From JABMPJ01 sp964345005 (GTDB taxonomy: Bacteria > Verrucomicrobiota > Kiritimatiellia > UBA8416 > JABMPJ01), in NCBI GenBank assembly GCA_964345005.1, contig CAYFPQ010000009.1:1-64000 (forward strand): a DNA stretch of 64,000 nucleotides. The letters run 5' to 3'. A model generated the notes under the pieces. The model saw only the letters and a list, made by a program, of their open reading frames with translations. It searched no databases and had not been told where the DNA came from. Shown here piece after piece: positions 10,660 to 19,487 of the stretch (positions are counted from its first letter, which is position 1; every line of letters begins with the position of its first letter). Position numbers and translations under genes: made by a program.

Positions 10660-12021
10660 ATGAGTGAGCTGATCAAGATCCACCTGAACGAGGACGAACT
10701 CCCGAAACAGTGGTACAACCTGGCTGCCGATTTCGAGAAACCCATGCCGCCGCCTGTTGGTCCGGATGGGAACCCGATCGGGCCCGACGCCCTGGCCCCG
10801 GTGTTTCCGATGAATCTGATCGAGCAAGAGGTGAGCCAGGAGCGCTGGGTCGACATTCCGGAAGAGGTCCTCGGCATTCTCAAACTATGGCGCCCGACGC
10901 CACTGTACCGCGCCCGCCGACTCGAGGAAGCACTTGGTACGCCAGCGAAGATCTACTACAAGAACGAGGGCGTATCGCCCCCGGGCAGCCACAAGCCCAA
11001 CACCGCTGTAGCGCAGGCCTACTACAACCGTGAGTTTGGCATCAAGCGTCTGACCACGGAAACGGGTGCAGGGCAGTGGGGCAGTGCGTTGTCCTTCGCC
11101 TGCAAGCTCATCGGTATCCAGTGCAAGGTGTTCATGGTGCGGATCAGTTTCGATCAGAAGCCCTTCCGCAAAATGATGATGCGGGTCTGGGGCGCCGAAT
11201 GTGTGCCGAGCCCGAATATGGAGACGCAGGTCGGACGTTCCATCCTCGAAGAGGATCCCGATACCCCGGGCAGCCTCGGTATTGCAATCAGCGAGGCGCT
11301 GGAACAGGCCGTTCCGGATCCGGATACGCGTTACTCTCTCGGCAGCGTGCTCAACCACGTAATGCTGCACCAGACGATAATCGGACTGGAGGCGCAGAAG
11401 CAGATGGAGAAACTGGGCGAAAGCCCCGATGTCGTGATCGGTTGCGCCGGTGGCGGATCGAACTTTGCGGGGCTGAGTTTCCCGTTCGTGTGCGACAAGA
11501 TTCACGGTAAGGATGTGCGCATCGTTGCCACCGAGCCAGCGGCCTGCCCGACGCTTACCAAGGCGAAGTACCGGTATGACTCCGGCGACGTTGCTATGAT
11601 GACGCCACTGCTGCCGATGCATAGTCTGGGCCACACCTTCGTGCCGCCTCCGATTCATGCCGGCGGCCTGCGTTATCATGGCATGGCCCCTATGGTCAGC
11701 CACGCGGTCAACCAGGGCTTGATCGAGGCCGAGGCGATTCATCAGATCGAATGCTACGAAGGTGCAACCCTGTGGGCACATACCGAAGGCTTCATTTCGG
11801 CGCCTGAGACCTCGCACGCCATTGCACAGACCATCCGTGAGGCGAAGAAAGCCAGGGAGGAAGGCAAGGAGAAGGTCGTTCTCATGAACTGGTCCGGTCA
11901 CGGTCTGATGGATCTGACGGCCTACGAGGCCTACCTGGACGGCCAGCTCCACGACCACGATCTACCGGCCGAAATGCTGGAGCGCTACGAAGCATCGATG
12001 GAAGGCCTGCCGATGCCGTAG
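10660..12021 (+). CDS. trpB: Tryptophan synthase beta chain-like protein, TrpB2 type
   Basis: A 453-residue PLP enzyme of the TrpB2 class. The Schiff-base lysine is Lys112 in PPGSHKPNTA, the family's catalytic ETGAGQWG loop follows, and the CAGGGSNFAG segment binds the PLP phosphate. TrpB2 is longer than TrpB1 at the N-terminus and condenses indole with serine; several TrpB2 enzymes work without a TrpA partner. No trpA, trpC or other trp gene is nearby. The start at 10660 follows a strong AAGGAGGGGAC ribosome-binding site. Placement directly after trpR suggests a repressor-enzyme unit that salvages indole or tops up tryptophan (inference). Confidence 0.93.
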   Translation: MSELIKIHLNEDELPKQWYNLAADFEKPMPPPVGPDGNPIGPDALAPVFPMNLIEQEVSQERWVDIPEEVLGILKLWRPTPLYRARRLEEALGTPAKIYYKNEGVSPPGSHKPNTAVAQAYYNREFGIKRLTTETGAGQWGSALSFACKLIGIQCKVFMVRISFDQKPFRKMMMRVWGAECVPSPNMETQVGRSILEEDPDTPGSLGIAISEALEQAVPDPDTRYSLGSVLNHVMLHQTIIGLEAQKQMEKLGESPDVVIGCAGGGSNFAGLSFPFVCDKIHGKDVRIVATEPAACPTLTKAKYRYDSGDVAMMTPLLPMHSLGHTFVPPPIHAGGLRYHGMAPMVSHAVNQGLIEAEAIHQIECYEGATLWAHTEGFISAPETSHAIAQTIREAKKAREEGKEKVVLMNWSGHGLMDLTAYEAYLDGQLHDHDLPAEMLERYEASMEGLPMP

Positions 12022-12040
12022 GGCGCTCGTCCGCCAATGA

Positions 12041-12179
12041 GGTAGGGCCCGCTCTCCGAGCGGGCCGCGAGCAAGGCGTGCGCAAGGGATGCGACGGAGG
12101 ACGCGAGAATCGCCTCCTGTCTCTCGCGCTCGTCTTGCGAGTTCCCTACGCCCGGCCCGCTCGGAGAGCGGGCCCTACC
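12041..12179. repeat. 139-bp inverted-repeat element with hairpin arms
   Basis: A perfect 26-bp inverted repeat (12041-12066 and 12154-12179, beginning GGTAGGGCCCGCTCTCC) brackets about 87 bases. Each arm is itself a near-perfect hairpin (GGCCCGCTC-TCC-GAGCGGGCC). The element lies in the spacer between trpB and a convergent peptidase gene and has no coding capacity. A diverged arm occurs at 9525-9550. It may also act as a bidirectional terminator because both flanking genes end here. Confidence 0.8.
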
Positions 12180-12222
12180 ACGATTCTGGTGATGGCATGG
12201 CAGAAGTGGCGGTCGGTGGCCC

Positions 12223-12819
12223 TTACCTCGCCACCGATGCGTGAATGTGTGGGCCGTTGTTGCGGGAGCCCTTCTCGTGGTAGACCCAGTCGAATCCCGC
12301 TTGCCAGCAGATCTTGGCAATCTCTTCGAGCGGTAGCTCATCGCACGTGAGGTCGATGGCACGCCCTTCTTTGTGGAGCGACTTCGAATTGTGTATTCCT
12401 GCCCCACGATAGGCGTCCTGTATCTTCAGGACGGCACCCCGTTCGGCGGTGAGTTGAATGGCCTGCTCCAGCGGTACTCGGAGCGAATGGTGAACGGTGT
12501 GGTCACACTCTGTATCACCGTTGTCATTGTCGCTTTCCCACCACGCTCGATCGTCTTCCACGTAAGTGAGATCTCGCCCAGCCGAGAACGTGGCCAGGTC
12601 GATCGCTCCGCTGACGTCCGATTCGCGGCGGTTGGGTCGATAGGTGCCCCGCGGAAAAGACGCGGGCGCTTGGCGCAACGGCATCACCACGTCCTCGATC
12701 TCCGTCATATCGAGCGGCTCGTGCCTGAGATGGCGCGACGGTATCCGGCTCACGCCAACAGCAAACACGACGATGGCAGACGTGCAGCCGAGACAGAGCA
12801 ACACAACGTGACGCTTCAT
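12223..12819 (-). CDS. Secreted M15-type peptidase (D-Ala-D-Ala carboxypeptidase-like)
   Basis: A 198-residue protein beginning with a short basic stretch and a hydrophobic signal or anchor (residues 4-23, HVVLLCLGCTSAIVVFAVG). The C-terminal half has the M15/hedgehog-type zinc site: SLHKEGRAIDL with His149 and Asp156, and GPHIHASV with His193. Such enzymes trim peptidoglycan peptides in the periplasm. An open frame extends upstream to 12912 but Met at 12819 gives a proper signal sequence. It ends opposite trpB and starts 163 bases from dprA, which is divergently transcribed. A cell-wall role is likely; substrate is not shown. Confidence 0.78.
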   Translation of the reverse strand: MKRHVVLLCLGCTSAIVVFAVGVSRIPSRHLRHEPLDMTEIEDVVMPLRQAPASFPRGTYRPNRRESDVSGAIDLATFSAGRDLTYVEDDRAWWESDNDNGDTECDHTVHHSLRVPLEQAIQLTAERGAVLKIQDAYRGAGIHNSKSLHKEGRAIDLTCDELPLEEIAKICWQAGFDWVYHEKGSRNNGPHIHASVAR

Positions 12820-12981
12820 CCATCCGTTTTGACGGCTGTGATACATGACGCTGGGGATTGTCTCAGAAGAGCCTTTGGCTGTCAAAGAGCGAGAGGATTT
12901 AGAGGTGCACACAAGGGTCTTGCATCGGGCAGTTTCATGTGCTATTTACCTCAGCTTTGTTGTCCCGTGTTTAGAGGAGTT

Positions 12982-14094
12982 ATGCAGGAACGCGACGCCT
13001 ATGTGGCCCTGAATCTGATGGAGAAGGTCGGGCCTGTGACGGTGCGTTCACTGTCCCAGGCGCTGGGCTCGGCCGCTGCGATCTTCGAGGCATCGAAGGA
13101 GGATCTGCTGGCGGTTAAGGGCGTTGGCGAAGGTCTGGCAGGCTCCATTCATCGGCAGTGCCGACGTATTGACTGGCAGGGCGAGCAGGAACGTGCCGCA
13201 GCCAGGGATGTTCGCATCGTCACGCCGGTGGATGCGGAATATCCGGAGGCGTTGGGCCGGATATATGATCCGCCCCTGGCGCTCTACGTGCGCGGCGCAC
13301 TGCAGGAAGGCGACAAGCATGCGATGGCAATCGTCGGTACGCGGCGCGGTACGCACTACGGTCGTGACACTGCCAAGCGCTTTGCCTCCGGGCTGGCGCA
13401 GGCGGGGTACACGGTCGTAAGTGGCCTGGCGCGTGGCATCGACACGCTGGCGCATGAAGGCGCGCTGGAAGTACGTGGACGCACAATCGCTGTGATTGGC
13501 AGCGGAATGGACAATCTTTATCCGGCATGCAACGCGGAATTGGCAGATCGCATTGCTGAGCGTGGAGCCGTGATTTCGGAGTTTCCGCTATCGCGCAAGC
13601 CGGACAAGACGACGTTCCCGATGCGGAATCGCATCGTGAGCGGGCTGAGCAAGGCGATCGTGGTCGTTGAAGCGGGGCGTCGCAGCGGGGCGCTGATCAC
13701 GGCGGATGCCGCCCTGGAGCAGGGCCGTGACGTGTTCGCCGTGCCGGGACGGGTTGACAATACATATGCCGAAGGGCCGAACGCGCTGATAAGAAAGGGC
13801 GCGACGTTGGTGCGCGGCGTACAGGACATTTTGGACGAGTGTGGCACTCTGTGGGGTGGATCGCTGTCGCGGGCGAACGCCGTTCCGCGTGAACTCACCA
13901 CGCTCACGGATGAGGAAACTGGCCTCCTGGAGCTGCTTGGCAGCGGAGAGCAGGGCGTAGACGAGCTGATACGACAGTCGGGGCTGCAGGCTTCGCGGGT
14001 TGGCTCGGTTCTGTTGGGGCTGGAAATGAAGCGAATGATTCGCATGTTGCCCGGGCGCATGGTGGAGAAGTGTGCGGTCGGGATTGAGGAGTAG
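12982..14094 (+). CDS. dprA: DNA-processing protein DprA
   Basis: A 370-residue protein that binds incoming single-stranded DNA and loads RecA during transformation and recombination. An N-terminal helix-hairpin-helix-like region (LAVKGVGEGLAGSI) precedes the Rossmann-like DprA core (AIVGTRRGTHYG, VSGLARGIDTLAHEGAL, IAVIGSGMDNLYPACN, ISEFPLSRKPDKTTFPMRNRIVSGLS) and a C-terminal winged-helix domain from about residue 300. The start at 12982 follows GAGGAG seven bases upstream; the longer upstream frame is not needed. It heads the series dprA-topA-xerC-waaA; topA starts six bases after its stop. dprA-topA-xer adjacency is common in bacteria. Confidence 0.95.
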   Translation: MQERDAYVALNLMEKVGPVTVRSLSQALGSAAAIFEASKEDLLAVKGVGEGLAGSIHRQCRRIDWQGEQERAAARDVRIVTPVDAEYPEALGRIYDPPLALYVRGALQEGDKHAMAIVGTRRGTHYGRDTAKRFASGLAQAGYTVVSGLARGIDTLAHEGALEVRGRTIAVIGSGMDNLYPACNAELADRIAERGAVISEFPLSRKPDKTTFPMRNRIVSGLSKAIVVVEAGRRSGALITADAALEQGRDVFAVPGRVDNTYAEGPNALIRKGATLVRGVQDILDECGTLWGGSLSRANAVPRELTTLTDEETGLLELLGSGEQGVDELIRQSGLQASRVGSVLLGLEMKRMIRMLPGRMVEKCAVGIEE

Positions 14095-14100
14095 ATTCGG

Positions 14101-16587
14101 ATGGGAAAGAAACTGGTGGTAGTGGAATCGCCGGCCAAGGCGAAGACGATCAACAAGATACTGGGTAAGGACTTCATAGTGGAGTCATCCATGGGCCACG
14201 TGCGGGACTTGCCGGTCCGCAGTCTTGGCGTTGATGTGGATGCGGATTTCCAGCCCAAGTACGTTTTGATCAAAGGGCGGCGCAAAGTGGTCGACAAGCT
14301 GAAGCAAGCCGCCAAGAGCTGTGATGCGATCTATCTGGCGCCCGACCCGGACCGCGAGGGAGAGGCCATTGCCTGGCACCTGGCCGCAATCCTTGGAGAC
14401 GCCAACAAGAACGCCGAGCTGTTGCGTGTGCAGTACAACGAGATTACACCGGCAGCAGTGAAACGCGCCTTCGGCGCGCCGACGGTGATCGACCAGAATC
14501 GTGTCGATGCCCAGCAGGCAAGGCGTATACTCGACCGGATCGTCGGCTACATGGTGAGTCCCATGCTATGGCGTCGCATCCGACGCGGTTTGAGTGCCGG
14601 ACGGGTACAGTCCGTGGCCCTGCGTCTATTGTGTGAGCGCGAGAAGGAGGTCCAGGCATTCAAGCCCGAGGCCTACTGGGTCCATGGCGCCCTGGCGCGT
14701 AAGCTCATCACGCCGCTCGATCCATTCAAGATCAAGCTGATCCGTATCGAGGGGAAAAAGGCCGAGATCAAGAGCGAGACAGATTCGAAGGGCATACTGG
14801 ACGAGTTGAAGGGGCGCTCTCTCAAGGTGCAGGGCATTGCCACGAAGCAGATCAGCAAACGCCCCCCGCCACCATACATCACCAGCAGCCTGCAGCAGGC
14901 CGGTTCCAGTTTCTGCGGGTACTCACCGAAGCGTACCATGGCGCTGGCACAAATGCTCTACGAGGGCGTGGACCTTGGGCAGGGGCCCGAAGGTTTGATC
15001 ACGTACATGCGTACCGACTCCGTACACCTCGCCGAGGACGCGGTACAGGCCTGCCGCCAATTCATCGCGAACAAGTATGGCAACGACTTCTGTCCCGAGC
15101 AGCCCAACCGCTATCGCAGTCGTGCGGGCGCCCAGGAAGCGCATGAGGCCATTCGCCCGACCAACGTGCAGCGCACCCCGGAGAGCCTGAAGGGCAAGCT
15201 CGATCCCGCAGCTCACAAGCTCTACAGCCTGATCTGGTCGCGTTTCGTAGCCTGCCAGATGGGCCCGGCCAAGCTGCAGCAGCGTACGGTCACCATTGAG
15301 GCCGTCAAGCCGTCGGACGACGCGCGCGAGTTCCTTTTCAACGGTTCGACCACGGATGTCGTGTTCCCGGGGTACATGAAGGTCACCGGAGCGGATCGCA
15401 AGAAGGCCGAGGGTGACCAGAAGGACCGCATTCCCGACCTCGCCGAGAACGAACCGCTGGTCTGTGTCGAATGGCTGGCCGAGCGGAAGGAGACACAGCC
15501 CCCTCCGCGCTACAGCGAGACCTCGCTGGTTGGCGCCCTCGAACGCAACGGGGTGGGGCGTCCCAGCACCTATGCGCAGACTGTCTCTACGCTCTACGAC
15601 CGGCAGTACGCCGAGCGGGAGAAGCGCACGATGACTCCGACGGACCTCGGAATGCGCGTTAGCGACCTTCTGGTCGAGACGCTGGGCGATCTCTTCGACG
15701 TGTCCTTTACCGCGTCCATGGAAGAGAAGCTCGACCGTGTGGAAAACGGTGAGGAAAACTGGACCGGAATGCTCGGTGAGTTCTACGGGCAGTTCGAGAA
15801 GTGGCTCGAGAAGACAAAAGCCCCGCCGGCAGATGCGGAGGCAGTCGAGAGCGTCCTGGGGGTGCTGACGGGCGTTGAGGAGTGGGCTCCTCCCGTGAAG
15901 CGCGGCAAGCGGAAATACAGCGACGAGAAGTTCGTGGCCTCGGTCGGCAAGAGAAACAGCGAGAAGGGCGATGTCTCGGTACGGCAGCTTGAGGCACTGG
16001 TGCGGATTGCCTGCAAGTACGCTGACCAGTTGCCTGCTGTTGAGGGGCGGCTGTCCGAGATGGGGTTGGGCTCCATGGTCGAACAAGTACACAACTCGCA
16101 ACCGGCCGAGGAAACGCTGCGGAAGCTGGAAGTTGCGGAGTCGTTTGAGTCCGATGAATCGACCGCCAAGTTCCTGGGCTCGCTTCGACAGCAGACCGAC
16201 ATGGGGCGGGCTCTGTCTGAAGCCCAGATCAAGGTGCTCGACTCAATCCTGCTTGGGGCGGCGGAGCAGATGACCGATTCGGAATCGGTTCTAGGTGAAC
16301 TGGGGCTGTCGATCGATGATATCCCAGAGGACGAGGAGAGTGGTGCGATCCTTGACGCGATGAGTGCGGTTACCGAATGGAACCCTCCCACGCAGCGGGG
16401 CAAGAGAACCTACGACGATAAGGCCTTCATTGAGTCGTTGCGAGGCTACTACAGCCGCAAGAAATTCCTTTCCGAGCGCCAGCGTGGTGCGCTGAAGCGG
16501 ATCTGTGCTCGTTATGCCGAGCACGTTCCGAATTTCGAGGAGCTGGCCCAAACATACGACATCAAGGTTCGTGCGAAGAAGAAGTAG
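14101..16587 (+). CDS. topA: DNA topoisomerase I with repeated non-zinc C-terminal domain
   Basis: An 828-residue type IA topoisomerase that relaxes negative supercoils. The TOPRIM domain (VVESPAKAKTI; DPDREGEAIAWH) and the catalytic tyrosine Tyr302 in ITYMRTDS are intact, as is the GVGRPSTYAQT segment. After about residue 585 the usual four-cysteine zinc ribbons are absent. In their place are three related modules: residues about 592-650, a degenerate one about 680-740, and 756-815. Each has a helix of the form LSERQ..AL.RI..RYAE.VP; the first and third also share W.PP..RGKR.Y. The modules probably bind DNA, as the zinc ribbons do in other TopA proteins (inference). Confidence 0.95.
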   Translation: MGKKLVVVESPAKAKTINKILGKDFIVESSMGHVRDLPVRSLGVDVDADFQPKYVLIKGRRKVVDKLKQAAKSCDAIYLAPDPDREGEAIAWHLAAILGDANKNAELLRVQYNEITPAAVKRAFGAPTVIDQNRVDAQQARRILDRIVGYMVSPMLWRRIRRGLSAGRVQSVALRLLCEREKEVQAFKPEAYWVHGALARKLITPLDPFKIKLIRIEGKKAEIKSETDSKGILDELKGRSLKVQGIATKQISKRPPPPYITSSLQQAGSSFCGYSPKRTMALAQMLYEGVDLGQGPEGLITYMRTDSVHLAEDAVQACRQFIANKYGNDFCPEQPNRYRSRAGAQEAHEAIRPTNVQRTPESLKGKLDPAAHKLYSLIWSRFVACQMGPAKLQQRTVTIEAVKPSDDAREFLFNGSTTDVVFPGYMKVTGADRKKAEGDQKDRIPDLAENEPLVCVEWLAERKETQPPPRYSETSLVGALERNGVGRPSTYAQTVSTLYDRQYAEREKRTMTPTDLGMRVSDLLVETLGDLFDVSFTASMEEKLDRVENGEENWTGMLGEFYGQFEKWLEKTKAPPADAEAVESVLGVLTGVEEWAPPVKRGKRKYSDEKFVASVGKRNSEKGDVSVRQLEALVRIACKYADQLPAVEGRLSEMGLGSMVEQVHNSQPAEETLRKLEVAESFESDESTAKFLGSLRQQTDMGRALSEAQIKVLDSILLGAAEQMTDSESVLGELGLSIDDIPEDEESGAILDAMSAVTEWNPPTQRGKRTYDDKAFIESLRGYYSRKKFLSERQRGALKRICARYAEHVPNFEELAQTYDIKVRAKKK

Positions 16588-16601
16588 GGCGAGGTGCAGG
16601 T

Positions 16602-17561
16602 GTGACGAGGTCTGCTCAACAGGACACCGCGATTGGCCGCTACGTGGACTACCTGCAGAGCGAAAAGAACGCATCGAGTCACACGGTCGATGCCTACTGC
16701 CGTGATATCGCTCAATTCGCGTGCTACCAGTGGTCGGACCGAGAGCCGCCGTTCCCATGGCGCGATGTGGACCAGCTCGCCGCCCGTGGTTTCGTTGTGG
16801 AACTGAGCCGCGCGGAGATGGCTCCAACGACAACAGCCCGCAAACTCTCCAGTCTGCGGGCCTTTTACGCTTTCATGAAGCGCGAGGCGATGTGCACACA
16901 GAACCCATTCGCCGGGGTGCGGTCGCCACGGCGTGGGCATGACCTGCCGAAAGTGCTCAGCGAGGAGGAGATCTCGCGCCTGCTGGCGGCTCCCGGCAAG
17001 CTGGCGGCGCGCCAGGAAGGTGAGTCCAAGGCCAAGTCGCGCCGGGAGAAGCGGTATGGGGTTCTGCGTGACGTGGCTTTGCTTGAGGTGTTCTACAGCA
17101 CGGGGGCGCGTTTGAACGAGCTCGCCGGCCTGCGAGAAGAGGACGTGGACCTGCTGGGCAGTGTGGTGAAGGTGAAGGGCAAGGGCAAGAAGGAGCGGCT
17201 CTGCCCGCTTGGAGCGCCTGCCTGCAGTGCACTGCGCACGTGTATCAAGGAAGCGCGGGAACTATGGGGAGGCGGCGGACGCAACACGCCGGTCTTTCGT
17301 AACCTGCGGGGTGGGGTGCTGACGGGGCGCTCGATTGAGCGTATGCTCAAGAAGTACTTGATTGAGGCTGGCCTGGACGCGACGGTTACCCCTCACACGC
17401 TACGCCATTCGTTTGCCACGCACCTGCTGGATGCGGGTGCGGATCTGCGTAGCGTACAGGAGTTGCTCGGGCATGCCAGTGTCTCCACGACCCAGATTTA
17501 CACGCACGTGTCGGTGGAGCACTTGAAGCGTGTGTATGAGGAAGCACACCCGAGGGCGTAG
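16602..17561 (+). CDS. xerC: Tyrosine recombinase XerC-like
   Basis: A 319-residue site-specific recombinase that resolves chromosome dimers at dif. It has the SAM-like N-terminal domain (residues 10-95) and a catalytic domain with Arg170 (STGARLNEL), Lys in VKGKGKKER, His265-x-x-Arg268 (HTLRHSF), His291 (LLGHAS) and the nucleophile Tyr300 (IYTHVS), all in place. A lysine/arginine-rich insertion of about 20 residues lies before the catalytic Arg. The GTG start at 16602 lies 14 bases after topA. Position after dprA and topA, with no phage genes, marks it as the housekeeping enzyme and not an integrase. No dif site was identified. Confidence 0.92.
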   Translation: MTRSAQQDTAIGRYVDYLQSEKNASSHTVDAYCRDIAQFACYQWSDREPPFPWRDVDQLAARGFVVELSRAEMAPTTTARKLSSLRAFYAFMKREAMCTQNPFAGVRSPRRGHDLPKVLSEEEISRLLAAPGKLAARQEGESKAKSRREKRYGVLRDVALLEVFYSTGARLNELAGLREEDVDLLGSVVKVKGKGKKERLCPLGAPACSALRTCIKEARELWGGGGRNTPVFRNLRGGVLTGRSIERMLKKYLIEAGLDATVTPHTLRHSFATHLLDAGADLRSVQELLGHASVSTTQIYTHVSVEHLKRVYEEAHPRA

Positions 17562-17583
17562 GATGATCGGGGGATAGGCAACG

Positions 17584-18882
17584 ATGTATTGGTGGTTTTA
17601 CAACGCCCTGTTCGTGACGGGCTTCACGCTGATGTTGCCACGCTACCTGTGGCGCATGTGTCGTCGCGGCGGGTATGCCAGGGGCTTTACCCAACGATTC
17701 GCGCGCTACAGTGAGGAGGTCTTGTCCAAGCTGGGAACACGTCGGCGCATGTGGGTTCACGCCGTTAGTGTTGGCGAGGTCTTTGTTGCGCTCGAGTTCA
17801 TGAGGGTGTTTCGTGAAGAGAATGGCGACATCGCGTTTGTTCTCACGACCAATACGTCAACAGCGCACAAGATCGCAGAGGGCCGTCTACACGAAGACGA
17901 TGTACTGCTTTACTTTCCCGTTGATCTGCCGGTCTTTGTTAACAAGGTTCTGGATGTTATTCGCCCCGAGGCGCTGGTACTGACCGAGTGTGAGCTTTGG
18001 CCCAACCTGATCCATCTTACGAACGAAAGAAACATCCCCATTGCACTACTGAATGGGCGTGTATCCGACAGCTCATACCGAGGCTACCGGCTGTGTCGCA
18101 GACTTTTCCGTCACCTGTTGGAGCGTTTCGCCCTCGTGCTGGTGCAGGGCGAGCAGGACGCATCCCGCATCATAGACCTCGGCGCGCGTGCCGGACGGGT
18201 ACGCACGCTCGGGACGGCCAAGTATGATGTCGCGACGAAGGATACATCCAAGATCGAGCTGATTCGTGGGGTGCTGGATGCCGCCGGTTTTGCAGCGGAT
18301 GCGCCGATCCTGGTCGGTGGCTCCACCTGGCCGGGTGAGGAGGCTGCATTGCTTAAGATATACAAGCATCTGCGGTCAGACGTGCGAGACCTGAAACTTG
18401 TTCTCGTTCCCCGTCACTTCGAGCGGGCGGCAGAGGTGGAGCGGGAGTTGAAGATGTTGGGTGTCCGGTATGTGAAGCGTAGCGAGCTGGAACCAGGACT
18501 CCGCGCCGAGCGTTCTGTTGACGTGTTGCTTCTCGACTCGACCGGCGAACTCGTGGGTGTCTACGCACACGCCCGCTTGATCTTCGTTGGAAAAAGCCTG
18601 ACCAACCATGGCGGCCAGAACATCATCGAACCGGCTCTCTTTGGTAAGCCTGTTCTGTTCGGGCCCAACATGGAGAACTTTCCCATCGTGGTGAAGGATT
18701 TTCTGGACGCGAATGCTGCAATCCAAGTGGCCGACAAAGAAGAATTGGAGGCAGCCACACGCGAGTTGTTGACGGATTCGGTTTCCGCCGAGGCGCTGGG
18801 TGCTCGTGCAGCGGACCTCGTCGCATCAAAATGCGGCTGCGTTAAGCGTAGCGTAGATCTGATTGGGGCGCTGCTCGGATAG
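17584..18882 (+). CDS. waaA: 3-deoxy-D-manno-octulosonic acid (KDO) transferase
   Basis: A 432-residue inner-membrane-associated GT-B glycosyltransferase (family GT30) that adds KDO from CMP-KDO to lipid A precursor. An N-terminal membrane anchor (residues 3-20) is followed by the conserved WVHAVSVGEV motif, the LTTNTSTAHKIAE segment, ALVLTECELWPNL, and the C-terminal donor site GKSLTNHGGQNIIEPALFGKPVLFGPNMENF. These are diagnostic of WaaA/KdtA. It shows that the organism makes a KDO-containing lipopolysaccharide. It starts 22 bases after xerC. Its last 57 bases overlap a convergent lipoprotein gene on the other strand. Confidence 0.95.
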   Translation: MYWWFYNALFVTGFTLMLPRYLWRMCRRGGYARGFTQRFARYSEEVLSKLGTRRRMWVHAVSVGEVFVALEFMRVFREENGDIAFVLTTNTSTAHKIAEGRLHEDDVLLYFPVDLPVFVNKVLDVIRPEALVLTECELWPNLIHLTNERNIPIALLNGRVSDSSYRGYRLCRRLFRHLLERFALVLVQGEQDASRIIDLGARAGRVRTLGTAKYDVATKDTSKIELIRGVLDAAGFAADAPILVGGSTWPGEEAALLKIYKHLRSDVRDLKLVLVPRHFERAAEVERELKMLGVRYVKRSELEPGLRAERSVDVLLLDSTGELVGVYAHARLIFVGKSLTNHGGQNIIEPALFGKPVLFGPNMENFPIVVKDFLDANAAIQVADKEELEAATRELLTDSVSAEALGARAADLVASKCGCVKRSVDLIGALLG

Positions 18883-19410
18883 ACCGGGCCGGTAGGCCGC
18901 CACCTGGTAGGGCTCCGCCGGGGTTGCCCAGACCAGCTTGAAGTACCAGTCCAGATGGGGGCGCGCAACGCCGTTCTGGTAAGCTATGCCCTGGGTGTAG
19001 AAATCCCGGCGATGGTACCAGCCGAAAGGCAAATTGCGGCTGCCCACAACGCGCAGGAAATAGCGCTCGCCCCTGCAGAGGGCCACACCCGCTTCGGGGA
19101 AGTCGAACTGGACCCAGCCGCGGTATCCCATGTCGACCGCCCGGGTGGCTCTGGCGACTTCTCGGTTGTCGCCATCCAGCAGCGTCAGCGTGAGCCGTTC
19201 GGAGCGCCGCCATCTGCGGTTGAGTGTCTTGACGAGAATGCGGGCCGACTTCAGCGACTCGCCGTGTGCAATGAATCCCTGCGTAAGGCGGAGCTTCGGG
19301 TCGAGCGCGGTGCACGCCAAACCCGGCACACGCTGCCGGGTTGTGCCGCATCCAGACGCAAGGAGGGTTGTCAAAAGGAGAAGAAGCAGGCTGAGGCGTC
19401 TGCAACACAT
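18826..19410 (-). CDS. Putative lipoprotein of unknown function
   Basis: A 194-residue protein with a textbook lipoprotein signal: a basic start, a leucine run and the lipobox LASGC with the lipidated Cys21. The mature part is rich in aromatic residues and beta-prone segments (ARILVKTLNRRW, YRGWVQFDFPEAGVAL, ERYFLRVVGSRNLPFGWY), suggesting a beta-sandwich of the carbohydrate-binding type, but no named family is recognised. The start at 19410 is chosen for the signal peptide; the frame is open to 19491. It overlaps waaA convergently by 57 bases and sits 77 bases downstream of the secreted transglutaminase gene, with which it may be cotranscribed. Confidence 0.65.
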   Translation of the reverse strand: MCCRRLSLLLLLLTTLLASGCGTTRQRVPGLACTALDPKLRLTQGFIAHGESLKSARILVKTLNRRWRRSERLTLTLLDGDNREVARATRAVDMGYRGWVQFDFPEAGVALCRGERYFLRVVGSRNLPFGWYHRRDFYTQGIAYQNGVARPHLDWYFKLVWATPAEPYQVAAYRPGLSEQRPNQIYATLNAAAF

Positions 19411-19487
19411 AGACTCTCGACTCCGTGTAGCTGTTGGCACTGTACTGTAGCGCCGACCCGTTTCGGGTGCAAGTGTACGGCTCTGCG

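Noticed and set aside
14923..16101. 392-codon minus-strand frame opposite topA
   Set aside because: Fully antisense to an unambiguous topoisomerase, rich in Arg and His, with no recognisable motif.
16602..17561. Xer-like recombinase as integrase of a mobile island
   Set aside because: It lies in the housekeeping order dprA-topA-xer-waaA with no phage genes or attachment repeats.
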